Shown here piece after piece: positions 14,592-23,993 of a stretch of DNA of 64,000 nucleotides. The position numbers were made by a program, and so were the translations under genes. A model generated the notes under the pieces. It saw only the letters and a list, made by a program, of their open reading frames with translations, was not told the origin of the DNA and did not search any database. Numbering within the stretch: position 1 is the first letter of the stretch; each line of letters opens with the position of its first letter. The stretch is from Streptomyces sp. PR69 (GTDB lineage Bacteria > Actinomycetota > Actinomycetes > Streptomycetales > Streptomycetaceae). The stretch covers positions 1 to 64,000 of the forward strand of contig NZ_JAOWCB010000032.1 of assembly GCF_026420845.1 (NCBI RefSeq). The letters run 5' to 3'.

Positions 14592-15434
14592 ATGCCCTAC
14601 CACGACTCCGACGTCACCGTCCTCGACACCGCCCGCGGCCCCCGCCCCGGCAGCGGCGGGGCCGAGCGGCCCGTGCTCGTCGCCGTCGCGCACGGCAGCC
14701 GTGACCCGCGTGCCTTCGCCACCGTCAGCGCGCTCCTCGACCGGGTCCGCGAGCTGCGGCCCGGGCTCGACGTCCGCCTCGGGCACATCGAGCTGAATGA
14801 GCCCCTGCTGCCGGACGTCCTCGCCGGGCTGTCCCGGCCCGGTCGCCCGGCGCGGGCCGTGCTGGTGCCGCTGCTGCTCAGCCGCGGCTACCACGTCAAG
14901 CACGACCTGCCGCGGGCCGTGGCCGCCCTGGAGGGCATACCCGGCACGGATGTGCGGATCGCGGCCCCGCTCGGACCGCACCCGCTGCTCGTCGAAGCGC
15001 TGTACGACCGGCTGACCGAGGCCGGCTGGCGGCCGGAGGACGGGGCCGCCCGCAGTGCCGGGGTCGTACTGGCCGCCGCCGGGTCCCGCGACCCCGAGTC
15101 GGCCGCCGATGTACGCCGCACCGCGCGGCTGCTCAGCGAACGTCTCGGCGACACCCCCGTCGTCGCCGCCTACGCCTCCGCCGCCGCGCCCGCGGTCCCG
15201 GCCGCCGTCCGCGCGCTCACCGCACGCGGACGCCACCGCGTCGCCGTGGCCTCCTACTTCACCGCCCCCGGCCTCTTCGCCACCCGCAGCGCCGCGGCCG
15301 CGCCATGGATCGCCGCGGCCCCCCTCGGCGTGCATCCCGCCCTCGCCCGCCTGGTCCTCCACCGCTACGACGCCGCCCTGGCCGGACCGCACCCGCGGCG
15401 GGCCCGTGCGCGAGCGCACCTCGTCGCCGTCTGA
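14592..15434 (+). CDS. Sirohydrochlorin chelatase / CbiX-like protein
   Basis: 280 residues, two tandem CbiX-type halves. The first half has VLVAVAHGSRDPRAF, with the metal-ligand His, then PLLLSRGYHVKHDLP, with the second His pair. The second half repeats the fold (VVLAAAGSRDPESA) but has Ala in place of the His, so only the first half is likely catalytic. Such proteins insert Fe2+ or Co2+ into sirohydrochlorin to make sirohaem or cobalamin precursors. Proximity to nitrate reductase suggests sirohaem for nitrite reductase. The ATG start lacks an obvious ribosome site, so the exact N-terminus is uncertain. Confidence 0.85.
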   Translation: MPYHDSDVTVLDTARGPRPGSGGAERPVLVAVAHGSRDPRAFATVSALLDRVRELRPGLDVRLGHIELNEPLLPDVLAGLSRPGRPARAVLVPLLLSRGYHVKHDLPRAVAALEGIPGTDVRIAAPLGPHPLLVEALYDRLTEAGWRPEDGAARSAGVVLAAAGSRDPESAADVRRTARLLSERLGDTPVVAAYASAAAPAVPAAVRALTARGRHRVAVASYFTAPGLFATRSAAAAPWIAAAPLGVHPALARLVLHRYDAALAGPHPRRARARAHLVAV

Positions 15435-15529
15435 GGGCCGTCCCGCAGAACTTGACGCTGCGGCCAGCTCGCCCCGCCGTTTCGGGGCGTCGAAGCCGGC
15501 CGCTGGGATGCCCAGTCTGCTCAGTCTGC

Positions 15530-15964
15530 TCAGTCGAGACAGAACTCGTTGCCCTCAATGTCCTGCATCACGATGCACGACTCGTTCTCGCCATCGGCAA
15601 GCATCGTTCGTACGTGTACCGCGCCGAGCGCGACCAGTCGGGCGCATTCGGCCTTCAGCGTGGCGAGGCGCTCTTCCCCCACGAGTCCGGCGCCGGCCCG
15701 CACGCAGAGATGTACTCGATTCTTGACGATCTTCCCTTCGGGAACGCGCTGGAAGAGCAGGCGCGGGCCCGCACCCGAGGGATCGCTGCATGCGAAGTAG
15801 GTGACCTGATCTTCGGGCGGCAGCGAGCGGTGGCAGTCCTCCCAGGTGGCGAACCCCTTGGGGACCGGCGGTACGACGTACCCCAGCACCTCGCACCAGA
15901 AACCGGCGAGCCGCGCGGGTTCTGCGCAGTCGAAGGTGACTTGGAACTGCTTGATCGATGACAT
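15530..15964 (-). CDS. VOC (glyoxalase/bleomycin-resistance fold) family protein
   Basis: 144 residues. Starts SSIKQFQVTFDCAEPARLAGFW, the actinobacterial glyoxalase-like pattern with a first beta-alpha-beta unit ending in GFWCEVLGY, and ends with QDIEGNEFCLD, a glutamate-containing metal-ligand strand. Substrate unknown. ATG start at 15964. Monocistronic. Confidence 0.85.
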   Translation of the reverse strand: MSSIKQFQVTFDCAEPARLAGFWCEVLGYVVPPVPKGFATWEDCHRSLPPEDQVTYFACSDPSGAGPRLLFQRVPEGKIVKNRVHLCVRAGAGLVGEERLATLKAECARLVALGAVHVRTMLADGENESCIVMQDIEGNEFCLD

Positions 15965-16041
15965 CGGCGCACCCTAACAGCGGAGCCTCTGGCAAAGACC
16001 CCCGGAACGCGGCCTAGACCGGTGCGGTCTCGCGGAGGCGC

Positions 16042-16215
16042 ATGACTAGACCGCCGTCGAACTGCGGGCCGGGCGGCCGCCGCGGCAGGGCGGGGCGCTC
16101 GACTGCGCTGGTCGCCGAGGTGACCGCCCCGCCGTGCGGAGGGCCGCCGGAGCCGACGCCGGGCGCCGCGCACGACTGGCTCTGCGCGGCGCTGGCCGCA
16201 CAGACCGGCGGGTGA
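16042..16215 (+). CDS. Possible 57-residue small protein
   Basis: MTRPPSNCGPGGRRGRAG ... ending PGAAHDWLCAALAAQTGG. GGAGG lies three bases before the ATG, a little close. Three cysteines, Pro/Gly-rich first half and a short helix at the end. It lies in the 15965-16370 gap upstream of dgt, followed by a dispersed repeat. No family recognised; a chance frame is possible. Confidence 0.35.
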   Translation: MTRPPSNCGPGGRRGRAGRSTALVAEVTAPPCGGPPEPTPGAAHDWLCAALAAQTGG

Positions 16216-16244
16216 TTCCCCCACCCCTTCCCTTGCGCCCTGGA

Positions 16245-16330
16245 GGCCAGCTCAAATCAGCCTCGCCGGCGTTTGAGGCGCGGGGGTCCGGGGGCGGAGC
16301 CCCCGGCAGGCGGGTCCGGATCGGGACCCC
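16245..16330. repeat. Dispersed intergenic repeat copy upstream of dgt
   Basis: Contains CCGGCGTTTGAGGCGCGGGG and GGGGGCGGAGCCCCCGG, the two hallmark pieces of the repeat family that recurs at about 21.2, 27.9, 32.0-32.4 and 34.8 kb. The second piece is a near-perfect palindrome able to form a stem-loop. Confidence 0.8.
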
Positions 16331-16370
16331 GCGCGGCCACGATGTCACCGCTTCCGGTTACCTTCGGTGC

Positions 16371-17708
16371 ATGGCAGGCACCATCGCGACCAGCTCCCCC
16401 CACCACACCGCCCCCGAGCCGGACGGATACGACGAGGCGGCCGCCGAGCGCTGGGCCGCTGAGCCCGACAAACGGCCGGGGCGGACGGCTTTTCAGCGTG
16501 ACCGGGCGCGGGTGCTGCACTCCTCCGCGCTGCGCAGGCTCGCCGGGAAGACGCAGGTGGTGACGCCCGGCTCACGCTCCCAGGCGTGGGACGCCAGCCC
16601 CCGCACCCGGCTCACCCACTCGCTGGAGTGCGCCCAGGTCGGCCGGGAGCTCGGCGCGGCCCTCGGCTGTGATCCGGATCTGGTCGAGGCGGCGTGCCTC
16701 GCGCACGACCTGGGGCATCCGCCCTTCGGGCACAACGGCGAGCAGACCCTCAATGACTTCGCCAAGGACATCGGCGGCTTCGAGGGCAACGCCCAGTCGC
16801 TGCGGCTGCTCACCCGCATCGAGCCCAAGCGGTTCGCGCCCGCGCCCGCTCCCGGTGGGGGAGACCGCGGCGAGCTGGTCAGCGTGGGGCTGAATCTGAC
16901 CCGCGCCACCCTGGACGCCGCCACGAAGTACCCCTGGCCGCGCGGCGGACACCCCACGGACCCCGCCTCGGTGAAATTCGGGGTGTACGAGGATGACCGG
17001 CCGGTCTTCGCCTGGGCGCGCGACGGCGCACCCGGCCACCGCACCTGCTTCGAGGCGCAGGTGATGGACTGGTCCGACGATGTGGCCTACTCCGTGCACG
17101 ACTTCGAGGACGGGCTGCACGCCGGGCACATCGACCCCAACTGCCTGCTGTCCGAACAGGAGCGCAGCGCCATCTGGGCGGTGGCGATCGGCCGTTACGT
17201 CCCCGCCGGCACCGATCCCCAGGAGCTGGCCGAGGCCCTCGACCGGCTCATCGACCAGGAGTGGTGGCCGCACCACTACGACGGCTCGGCCGTCGCCCAG
17301 GCCCGGCTCAAAGACGCCACGAGCCAGCTCATCGGCCGTTTCTGTCTGGCCGCCGAGGCCGCGACCCGCCAGGCTTACGGCCCCGGCCGGCTCACCCGGT
17401 ACGCGGCCGAGCTGGTCGTGCCCCGCGCGGCGCGCCACGAGTGCGCGGTGCTCAAGGCCGTCGCCGACCGTTATGTGATGCAGCGCGCCGAGCAGGAGGC
17501 GCTCCGCGCCGATCAGCGGATCGTGCTCGCCGAGCTGGCCGACGCCCTGACGGCGCGCGCGCCCGAAGGGCTGGAGCCGCAGTTCCGGGCGCTGTTCGAC
17601 GCCGCGGCGGACGACCGGTCACGCAAGCGGGTGGTGGTCGACCAGATCGCGTCCCTGACCGACGCCTCCGCCCGTACGCTCCACACACGGCTCACCGCCC
17701 GTCGCTGA
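16371..17708 (+). CDS. dgt: Deoxyguanosinetriphosphate triphosphohydrolase (dGTPase)
   Basis: 445 residues. HD-domain metal site: RLTHSLECAQVG supplies the first His, then CLAHDLGHPPFGHNGE gives the HD pair, and DWSDDVAYSVHDFEDG supplies the last Asp. It cleaves dGTP to deoxyguanosine and tripolyphosphate and helps set dNTP pools. Starts at the ATG giving MAGTIATSSPHH. It is followed, after 224 bases, by the ferredoxin reductase and dnaG, an order conserved in streptomycetes. Confidence 0.95.
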   Translation: MAGTIATSSPHHTAPEPDGYDEAAAERWAAEPDKRPGRTAFQRDRARVLHSSALRRLAGKTQVVTPGSRSQAWDASPRTRLTHSLECAQVGRELGAALGCDPDLVEAACLAHDLGHPPFGHNGEQTLNDFAKDIGGFEGNAQSLRLLTRIEPKRFAPAPAPGGGDRGELVSVGLNLTRATLDAATKYPWPRGGHPTDPASVKFGVYEDDRPVFAWARDGAPGHRTCFEAQVMDWSDDVAYSVHDFEDGLHAGHIDPNCLLSEQERSAIWAVAIGRYVPAGTDPQELAEALDRLIDQEWWPHHYDGSAVAQARLKDATSQLIGRFCLAAEAATRQAYGPGRLTRYAAELVVPRAARHECAVLKAVADRYVMQRAEQEALRADQRIVLAELADALTARAPEGLEPQFRALFDAAADDRSRKRVVVDQIASLTDASARTLHTRLTARR

Positions 17709-17932
17709 GCCGCCGGGCCGCAGGGGCTACCGGGCCGCCGGGCCGCCGGGCCGCGGGGGTCACCGGGGCAGCCGGGCTGTGCCGGGCCGCCGCTGAGCCG
17801 TCGCCCGCGGCTCCCGCGCGTCCGGCCCACCCGCGATGACACGCCAGGGAGGCACTCCCTCTTTCGTCATCACGCTCCGTGCGGGACGCTCGCTTAAGGC
17901 TGCGCAGCGTGGAAGCAACGAGGAGGCATCAC

Positions 17933-19201
17933 GTGGTCGACGCACATCGGACATTCGTCATCGTCGGCGGTGGACTCGCGGGGGCCAAGGCCGCCGAGAC
18001 CCTCCGCGCCGAAGGGTTCACCGGACGAGTGATCCTCATCGGCGACGAACGCGACCACCCCTACGAACGCCCGCCCCTGTCCAAGGGCTATCTGATGGGC
18101 AAGGAGGAACGGGACAGCGTCTTCGTCCATGAGCCGGCCTGGTATGCACAGGCCGAGATCGAACTGCACCTCGGCCAGTCCGTCGTCGCCGTCGAGCGCG
18201 ACGCCAAGGCCGTGCACCTGGGCGACGGCGCCGTCATCCAGTACGACAAACTGCTCCTCGCCACCGGCGCCGAGCCCCGCCGGCTGGACATCCCCGGCAC
18301 CGACCTCGCGGGCGTCCACCATCTGCGCCGCCTCGCCCACGCCGACCGGCTCAGCCGGGTGCTGGCCGCCCTGGGCCGGGACAACGGCCACCTCCTCATC
18401 GCGGGCGCCGGCTGGATCGGCCTGGAGGTCGCCGCGGCCGCCCGCGGCTACGGCGCCGAGGTGACCGTCGTCGAGCCCGAGCCGACCCCACTCCACCAGG
18501 TCATCGGCCCCGAAGTGGGCCAGGTTTTCACCGAGCTGCACCGTGAGCACGGGGTCCGCTTCCGCTTCGGCGTCCGCCTCACCGAGATCACCGGCCAGGA
18601 CGGCGTCGTTCTCGCCGCCCGCACCGACGACGGCGAGGAGCACCCCGCCCACCATGTCCTCGCCGCCATCGGCGCGGCCCCGCGCACCGCGCTCGCCGAG
18701 GCCGCCGGGCTCGCGCTGGTGGACCGGGCGCACGGCGGCGGCATCGCCGTCGACGCCTCCCTGCGCACCTCCGACCCCGACATCTACGCCGCCGGGGACG
18801 TCGCCGCGCAGCACCACCCGCTTCTCGACCTCCGGCTGCGCGTCGAGCACTGGGCGAACGCGCTGAACGGCGGCCCGGCCGCCGCCCGCGCCATGCTCGG
18901 CAAGGACGTGATGTACGACCGCGTCCCGTACTTCTTCTCCGACCAGTACGACCTGGGCATGGAGTACTCGGGCTGGGCGCCCCCGGGCAGCTACGACCAG
19001 GTCGTGCTGCGCGGGGACGCGGCCAAGCGGGAGTTCATCGCCTTCTGGCTGAAGGACCGCCGGGTGCTGGCCGGGATGAACGTCAATGTGTGGGATGTCA
19101 CCGACCCGATTCAGGAGCTGATCCGCAGCGGAACGCCCGTGGACCCCGAGGCCCTGGCGGACCCGGGCACCCCGCTCAGCGCCCATCTCGACGCCCCGTA
19201 G
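17933..19201 (+). CDS. FAD-dependent ferredoxin reductase
   Basis: 422 residues. Two Rossmann dinucleotide motifs: FAD site VIVGGGLAGAKAAETLR at about residues 7-23 and NAD(P)H site IAGAGWIGLEVAAAARG near 155-171. YAAGDVA near 285 is the second FAD contact. The C-terminal reductase domain (VPYFFSDQYDLGMEYSG) is typical of oxygenase-type ferredoxin/putidaredoxin reductases, which feed electrons to ferredoxins for P450s or dioxygenases. GTG start with GAGGAGG about seven bases upstream. Confidence 0.9.
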   Translation: MVDAHRTFVIVGGGLAGAKAAETLRAEGFTGRVILIGDERDHPYERPPLSKGYLMGKEERDSVFVHEPAWYAQAEIELHLGQSVVAVERDAKAVHLGDGAVIQYDKLLLATGAEPRRLDIPGTDLAGVHHLRRLAHADRLSRVLAALGRDNGHLLIAGAGWIGLEVAAAARGYGAEVTVVEPEPTPLHQVIGPEVGQVFTELHREHGVRFRFGVRLTEITGQDGVVLAARTDDGEEHPAHHVLAAIGAAPRTALAEAAGLALVDRAHGGGIAVDASLRTSDPDIYAAGDVAAQHHPLLDLRLRVEHWANALNGGPAAARAMLGKDVMYDRVPYFFSDQYDLGMEYSGWAPPGSYDQVVLRGDAAKREFIAFWLKDRRVLAGMNVNVWDVTDPIQELIRSGTPVDPEALADPGTPLSAHLDAP

Positions 19202-19270
19202 CGCCTGATCCGGCAACCGCCCGCGGCCCTCACGCCCCGGGCGCCCTCACCCGCCCCGTAGAATCCACGC

Positions 19271-21184
19271 GTGGCAGGCAGGATCAACGACGACGATGTG
19301 AAGGCGGTGCGGGACGCGGTCCCGATCGACGCCGTCGTGTCCGAGTACCTCCAGCTGCGCAACGCGGGCGGCGGCAACCTCAAGGGGCTGTGCCCCTTCC
19401 ATGACGAGAAGTCGCCCTCCTTCCAGGTCAGCCCGAGCAAGGGACTCTTCCACTGCTTCGGCTGCCAGGAAGGCGGCGACACCATCGCCTTCGTGATGAA
19501 GATCGACCATCTGTCCTTCTCGGAGACGGTCGAGCGGCTCGCCGCGCGCGCGGGCATCACCCTGCGCTACGAGGAGGGCGGCTACAACCCCTCCCACCAG
19601 CGCGGCGAGCGCATCCGGCTGATCGAGGCGCACAAGATCGCCGCGCAGTTCTACGCCGAGCAGCTGGACGGCCCCGAGGCGGAAACGGGCCGGGTCTTCC
19701 TCGCCGAGCGCGGCTTCGACCAGAGCGCCGCCCAGCACTTCTCCATCGGCTACAGCCCGGCCGGCTGGGACCACCTCACCCGCTATCTGCGCGGCAAGGG
19801 CTTCACCGACAAGGAGCTGATCCTCTCCGGGCTCTCCCAGGACGGCCGCCGCGGCCCCATCGACCGCTTCCGCGGCCGGCTGATGTGGCCGATCCGCGAC
19901 ATCACCGGCGATGTCGTCGGCTTCGGCGCGCGCAAGCTGCGCGAGGACGACAACGGGCCGAAGTATCTGAACACCCCTGAGACCGCGATCTACAAGAAGT
20001 CCCAGGTGCTGTACGGGATCGACCTGGCGAAGAAGGAGATCGCCAGGACCAGTTCCGCGGTGGTCGTCGAGGGCTACACCGACGTCATGGCCTGCCATCT
20101 CGCGGGCGTCACCACCGCGATCGCCACCTGTGGCACGGCCTTCGGCGGCGATCACATCAAGATCCTGCGGCGGCTGCTGATGGACAACGCCACCGCCGAG
20201 GTCATCTTCACCTTCGACGGGGACGCGGCCGGCCAGAAGGCCGCGCTGCGCGCCTTCGAGGACGACCAGAAGTTCGCCGCGGAGACGTCGATCGCCATCA
20301 CGCCCGGCGGCATGGACCCCTGCGAGCTGCGGCTCGCCGAAGGCGACGACGCGGTGGCGAAGCTCGTCGAATCCCGCACCCCGCTCTTCGAGTTCGCGAT
20401 CCGCCATGTCGTCGCCCGGCACAATCTGGAGACCCCGGCCGGGCGGGCCGCCGCGCTCGACGAGGCCGCGCCGATCGTGGCGGGCATCAAGAACGTCGCC
20501 ATCCAGCATGAGTCGGCCGTGCAGCTCGCCGGGATGCTGGGCATCCTCGACACCCAGTTCGTCGTCAAGCGCGTCGCCCAGCTCGCCCGCTGGGCGCGCG
20601 ACCGCGGCGGCCGGGGGCCCGCCGGGGGCCCGCAGACGCGGCCCGCCGCCCCGTACGCCGCCGCCGGCCCGCGGACCGCCTCCGGCTTCTCCGGCCCCGC
20701 GCTCAACCTCCGCAACCCCGTCCACCGAACCGAGCGCGAACTGCTCAAACTCGCCCTTCAGCACCCCGAGCTGGTCTCCCCGGCCTTCGACGCCTACGGC
20801 GTCGACGAGTTCACCGCCCCGCCGTACGCCGCGGTCCGCCAGACCATCGAGGACGCGGGCGGCGCGGAACAGGGCGCGGCGGACGTCACCGACTATCTGG
20901 CCCGCGTCCGCGAGGCGGCGCCGGACGACACCGTGCGCGCCCTGGTCACCGAGCTCGCCGTGGAGGCCGTCCACGCCAAGACGGTCGACGAGATCTACGC
21001 GGGCGTCCAGCTCGTCCAGGTCCGCCTGCGCGCCGTCGACCGCCGCGTGCAGGACATCCAGGGGACCCTGGCCCGCCTGGGGTCCCACGCGGACCCGGAG
21101 CAGCTGTCCGCCGTGCAGAAGGAGTTGTGGGTGCTCCAGCAGTACGGCCAGTCCCTGCGCACCCACGGCGCGGCGGCGCTCTAG
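19271..21184 (+). CDS. dnaG: DNA primase
   Basis: 637 residues. N-terminal CHC2 zinc finger (CPFHDEKSPSFQ ... FHCFGC) at about residues 40-65, the TOPRIM catalytic core with VVVEGYTDVMA and the acidic TFDGDAAGQKAA motif near 265-325, then a C-terminal helicase-binding domain after a Gly/Pro-rich linker. It makes RNA primers at the replication fork. GTG start; its spacing from the upstream reductase is only 69 bases. Length and motif order are normal. Confidence 0.97.
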   Translation: MAGRINDDDVKAVRDAVPIDAVVSEYLQLRNAGGGNLKGLCPFHDEKSPSFQVSPSKGLFHCFGCQEGGDTIAFVMKIDHLSFSETVERLAARAGITLRYEEGGYNPSHQRGERIRLIEAHKIAAQFYAEQLDGPEAETGRVFLAERGFDQSAAQHFSIGYSPAGWDHLTRYLRGKGFTDKELILSGLSQDGRRGPIDRFRGRLMWPIRDITGDVVGFGARKLREDDNGPKYLNTPETAIYKKSQVLYGIDLAKKEIARTSSAVVVEGYTDVMACHLAGVTTAIATCGTAFGGDHIKILRRLLMDNATAEVIFTFDGDAAGQKAALRAFEDDQKFAAETSIAITPGGMDPCELRLAEGDDAVAKLVESRTPLFEFAIRHVVARHNLETPAGRAAALDEAAPIVAGIKNVAIQHESAVQLAGMLGILDTQFVVKRVAQLARWARDRGGRGPAGGPQTRPAAPYAAAGPRTASGFSGPALNLRNPVHRTERELLKLALQHPELVSPAFDAYGVDEFTAPPYAAVRQTIEDAGGAEQGAADVTDYLARVREAAPDDTVRALVTELAVEAVHAKTVDEIYAGVQLVQVRLRAVDRRVQDIQGTLARLGSHADPEQLSAVQKELWVLQQYGQSLRTHGAAAL

Positions 21185-21199
21185 CTTCTCCTGGGGACT

Positions 21200-21375
21200 C
21201 CGCCCCCAGCCCCCTCCCGAACCGGGCTCCGCCCCAGACCCCGCGCCTCAATCGCCGGCGGGGCTGGGTTTCTGGCGTCGGCGAGGCTGGAGAATCCAGC
21301 CCGTCCGGCGATTGAGGACACGGCCGAAGGCCGTACCGGGGGTCTGGGGGCCTGCCCCCAGTTTCGGGAAGGGGA
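21200..21375. repeat. Dispersed intergenic repeat cluster between dnaG and hrdA
   Basis: Contains CGCCTCAATCGCCGGCGG in one orientation and, 40 bases on, TCCGGCGATTGAGGACACGG in the other, around the hairpin GGCTGGAGAATCCAGCC (21288-21304). GGGGGTCTGGGGGCCTGCCC closes the copy. The same core recurs, nearly identical, inside the modBC gene at 34.8 kb. Confidence 0.85.
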
Positions 21376-21483
21376 GGGGAGGGAAAGACGCCCCCTCGGT
21401 AACCATCCGGTCACGCACAGGACTCAAAAAGTCACCGCACGCCCCTCGTGGCAGTGATGTGTCGTACCCCACACTGAGGTGCG

Positions 21484-22761
<1,278 letters not shown>

Positions 22762-23014
22762 GTCAAGTCCTCTGATCTGGGACTTTCCACGTCAAGCAGG
22801 TCCAGTACCGGCGGGCGCTAAGCGGTTGAGCGGCACGCAAGGGAGCGGGCCGCGCGGGTGTTCCTCGTCTCCCGCGCGGCGCGAGGGCGGCTGTCCAGTT
22901 CGCCGCCTGTCCTCGGCGGTCGGCCCTTGAGAGTGCCGTCGGCCGTCGGTCGGTCAGGGCCCGGAGGAGCCACGCCCGCTGCCACCGAATCGCGCACGGC
23001 CCTGAGGCCCGAGG
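22762..23014. terminator. Hairpins after hrdA
   Basis: A weak hairpin (AAGTCC 22765-22770 with GGACTT 22780-22785) directly follows the stop, then a strong one, GCCGCGCGGG (22849-22858) with CCCGCGCGGC (22871-22880). The gap separates convergent hrdA and the GT39 pseudogene, so the strong hairpin can serve both directions. No gene seen here. Confidence 0.6.
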
Positions 23015-23670
23015 TCACGACGGCCGGCCGGGCGTGCGTCTCTCGTACACGGTCACTCTCCGGCCGCGGACTTGCTCATCGGCCACCGGTCGGAAGTACT
23101 CCCGAAGCGTGGAGATTTTGATCCTGTCCCGCGCCGAACTCGCCGGCTTCGACGTGTCTTCTGCGTCGGTGACGAGCAGGATGCGCTGCCGGGCCAGCAT
23201 CTCAGTCCGGATACGCGCGGCATCCCACTCCACTCCCTTCAGCGTTCCGGAACGTTCCGGCGTCTCCTCCAGGGCGATGTCCTGCAGGCCCGTGAACGCG
23301 TGCGGGGAGACCAGCTTGGTGTCCCGCCGCGCTGCCGGGACGAACAGCACGGCGTCCCCGGACTTCTTCAACCGCTCCACCTGCGCCGCAGCTGCCAGGA
23401 CATCGTCCACTGGTTCCGTCCCCCCTGCAGCATCGCCACGAGCAGCAGCGTCGAGAGCCCGGCGCCCGCCGCCACCAGGGCGTACGGACGGCCCTCCTGA
23501 AGGTAGAACTGCACGGCGGGAAGCAGCCCGAACGCCATGCCTCCGCCCAGGCCCACCGGATTCCCGGAAAGCCGCCGACCGAGTTCCGCTGCACATGCCG
23601 CTCCCGCCGCACCCGCCAGCACGGAGGGCAGTCGTAACACGGTGGGCTCGACGGGAGCCGGGTTCTGGGA
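23015..23670 (-). pseudogene. Collapsed GT39-type glycosyltransferase (membrane mannosyltransferase-like)
   Basis: Two homologous pieces survive in different frames. The first (about 23670-23370) reads LRLPSVLAGAAGAACAAELG, then RRLSGNPVGLGGG and LLPAVQFYLQEGRPYALVAA, the membrane core of actinobacterial GT39-like glycosyltransferases, including the conserved QEGR(P/S)YA motif. The second (about 23416-23015) reads RLKKSGDAVLFVPAARRDT and ends VRGRRVTVYERR, the usual C-terminal tail. An intact gene has several hundred more codons and an N-terminal region with the catalytic aspartate; both are gone. So it carries an N-terminal truncation, a large internal deletion and a frameshift near 23370-23416. 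Confidence 0.7.
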
Positions 23671-23725
23671 AGTGTCGCCCTGGTCGCCCCCAGGGTTTGG
23701 CTCCCCGGCGGGCCGCCCCGTGCCG

Positions 23726-23941
23726 TCAGCTGTCGTCGGAATCGGACTTCTTCCGGCGCGCGTCCACGGCCGCGCCGAAGGCGACGCCCAGTCCCATGCC
23801 GAGGCTGAGCCCCAGCAGGCTGTCGTCCAGCGCCACACCCAGGGACAGGCCCACCGCCACGCCCAGCGACAGCCCGACCGCCATCGCGCTGCCGCGCGCC
23901 CCCTCGGCCGAGCCGTCGTCCGAGTGGTTCTTCTCCGCCAT
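23726..23941 (-). CDS. Small glycine-zipper membrane protein
   Basis: 71 residues, MAEKNHSDDGSAEGARG followed by a repeated hydrophobic pattern (AVGLSLGV, AVGLSLGV, ALDDSLLGLSLGMGLGVAFG) and a basic tail RRKKSDSDDS. The repeat is a glycine zipper with two short membrane spans. No known function; similar small proteins sit beside transport genes in Streptomyces. The ATG at 23941 is preferred because upstream codons belong to promoter sequence. Confidence 0.65.
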   Translation of the reverse strand: MAEKNHSDDGSAEGARGSAMAVGLSLGVAVGLSLGVALDDSLLGLSLGMGLGVAFGAAVDARRKKSDSDDS

Positions 23942-23993
23942 CCCCCGTACCTCCCCGTCCGATGTTCCGACCCGAACAAAGTACGTCGGTACG

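Noticed and set aside
14446..14796. 116-codon plus-strand frame starting MTEPATPLDPVVSDDSSETF
   Set aside because: First third looks codon-like, but the frame then runs 205 bases inside the chelatase gene with shadow-type Ser/Pro/Thr composition. Not enough to call a gene.
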